Shown piece by piece: positions 39,706-64,000 of a DNA stretch of 64,000 nt. Origin of the DNA: Linyphia triangularis (Eukaryota > Arthropoda > Arachnida > Araneae > Linyphiidae); the NCBI GenBank assembly GCA_963978545.1, contig OZ021732.1:23570688-23634687 (forward strand). Reading direction: 5' to 3'. Positions within the stretch are counted from its first letter, which is position 1. Every line of letters begins with the position of its first letter. Below the pieces are notes generated by a model. That model was given only the letters and a program-made list of their open reading frames with translations, had not been told where the DNA came from and searched no databases. Position numbers and translations under genes: made by a program.

Positions 39706-40422
39706 TAGATTTAAAAACACTTTTCATATGTAAATAAGCAATTCTTTCAAGGGTTATGTTGATAAAGCTATATTTGAAATAAATGTTATGATGAAATTGT
39801 CATTGATATTTCATTACATATTTGTTTAGGCACTTTTAAATTCTCTACTAACTAAGACTTACCCAATATGCCTAAATATAATCTACATTTTCTTACTTCC
39901 AAATAATAAAGAATGGTATGTTCGCCTAAAACAATTTTATTCGCACTGGCATTAATCTGATTTACAACGTGGCTCAATTTTAAACCAAATTTTTCCTATT
40001 ACCATTAGCACTAGACAATCTTGTTCCTTATTTAGAAGTGTGCACACATTGCCTTGATAATATTTACATGCCTTGGGATAAAATTAGCTAACTATGCTTA
40101 TTTTGTCATATTTAACTTAAAAACAGAATTTGATCTAGACTAAAAAGCATGTTTAATATTTAACTATTTACTTTCTAAAAACATTATTTTTTAAACACAG
40201 TAATGTGTAAAAAAAGTTACTCAACAATTTTCTTAGAAGATAACAAAGCCAATTAATATAGTAATTTGTTTCAGTATGAAAATAAATTATTTTAAAAATG
40301 TAAACATGCAGACAAATCCATAATTCTAAAGTCACTTTAATAAATTGACTAAAACTTCAAACAGTTATCCACAGTAACAGATCTTATTACTTAAAATTAT
40401 TTTCACCTATTTTACAAATGTA

Positions 40423-64000
<23,578 letters not shown>

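Overview
This window is nuclear DNA of an animal, most likely an arthropod and perhaps an arachnid. The grounds are AT-rich sequence, kilobase-scale introns with GT/AG junctions, AATAAA signals, and many decayed DNA transposons. The arthropod/arachnid label is an inference from style and transposon content, not from a marker gene.

Layout. 1-13.6 kb has no firm gene. It holds a GC-rich island at 3.06-3.84 kb, a probable solo LTR, several small inverted-repeat transposons and a long (TTTA)n/(TTAG)n microsatellite. 13,630-39,705 (+) is a complete PMS1 mismatch-repair gene in 14 exons. Its introns carry a Tigger-type element split by a hAT-like element, a degenerate Tigger transposase, fold-back repeats and, in the last intron on the opposite strand, a candidate small five-exon gene. 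From 40,423 to past the window end (-) lie ten exons of dihydropyrimidine dehydrogenase (DPYD), covering the FMN/pyrimidine half and the C-terminal iron-sulfur domain. The two host genes are tail to tail about 0.7 kb apart.

The main item is a 14,894-bp Polinton/Maverick (adintovirus-like) element at 46,232-61,125, inserted in a DPYD intron and flanked by the 6-bp duplication ATTATT. It carries long inverted repeats, a protein-primed family B DNA polymerase (one frameshift), a chromodomain integrase, a packaging ATPase, an adenain-like protease, and major, penton-like, pVI-like and pX-like virion proteins. The structural genes are packed head to tail with overlaps of 1-25 nt. The inverted repeats look identical apart from repeat-number changes, so the insertion looks recent.

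Beyond the standard set, the element appears to encode four domains resembling the single-strand DNA binding coactivator PC4/SUB1. Two lie in tandem in the first gene (with a Cys/His motif), one is behind a hydrophobic segment in the third gene, and one is in a spliced gene just before the polymerase. My hypothesis is that they supply the single-strand binding function that protein-primed strand-displacement replication needs. A small ORF with a BH1-like stretch (possible Bcl-2 relative), a protease lacking its usual acidic residue, and unequal AGT repeats at the two termini are further points of interest.
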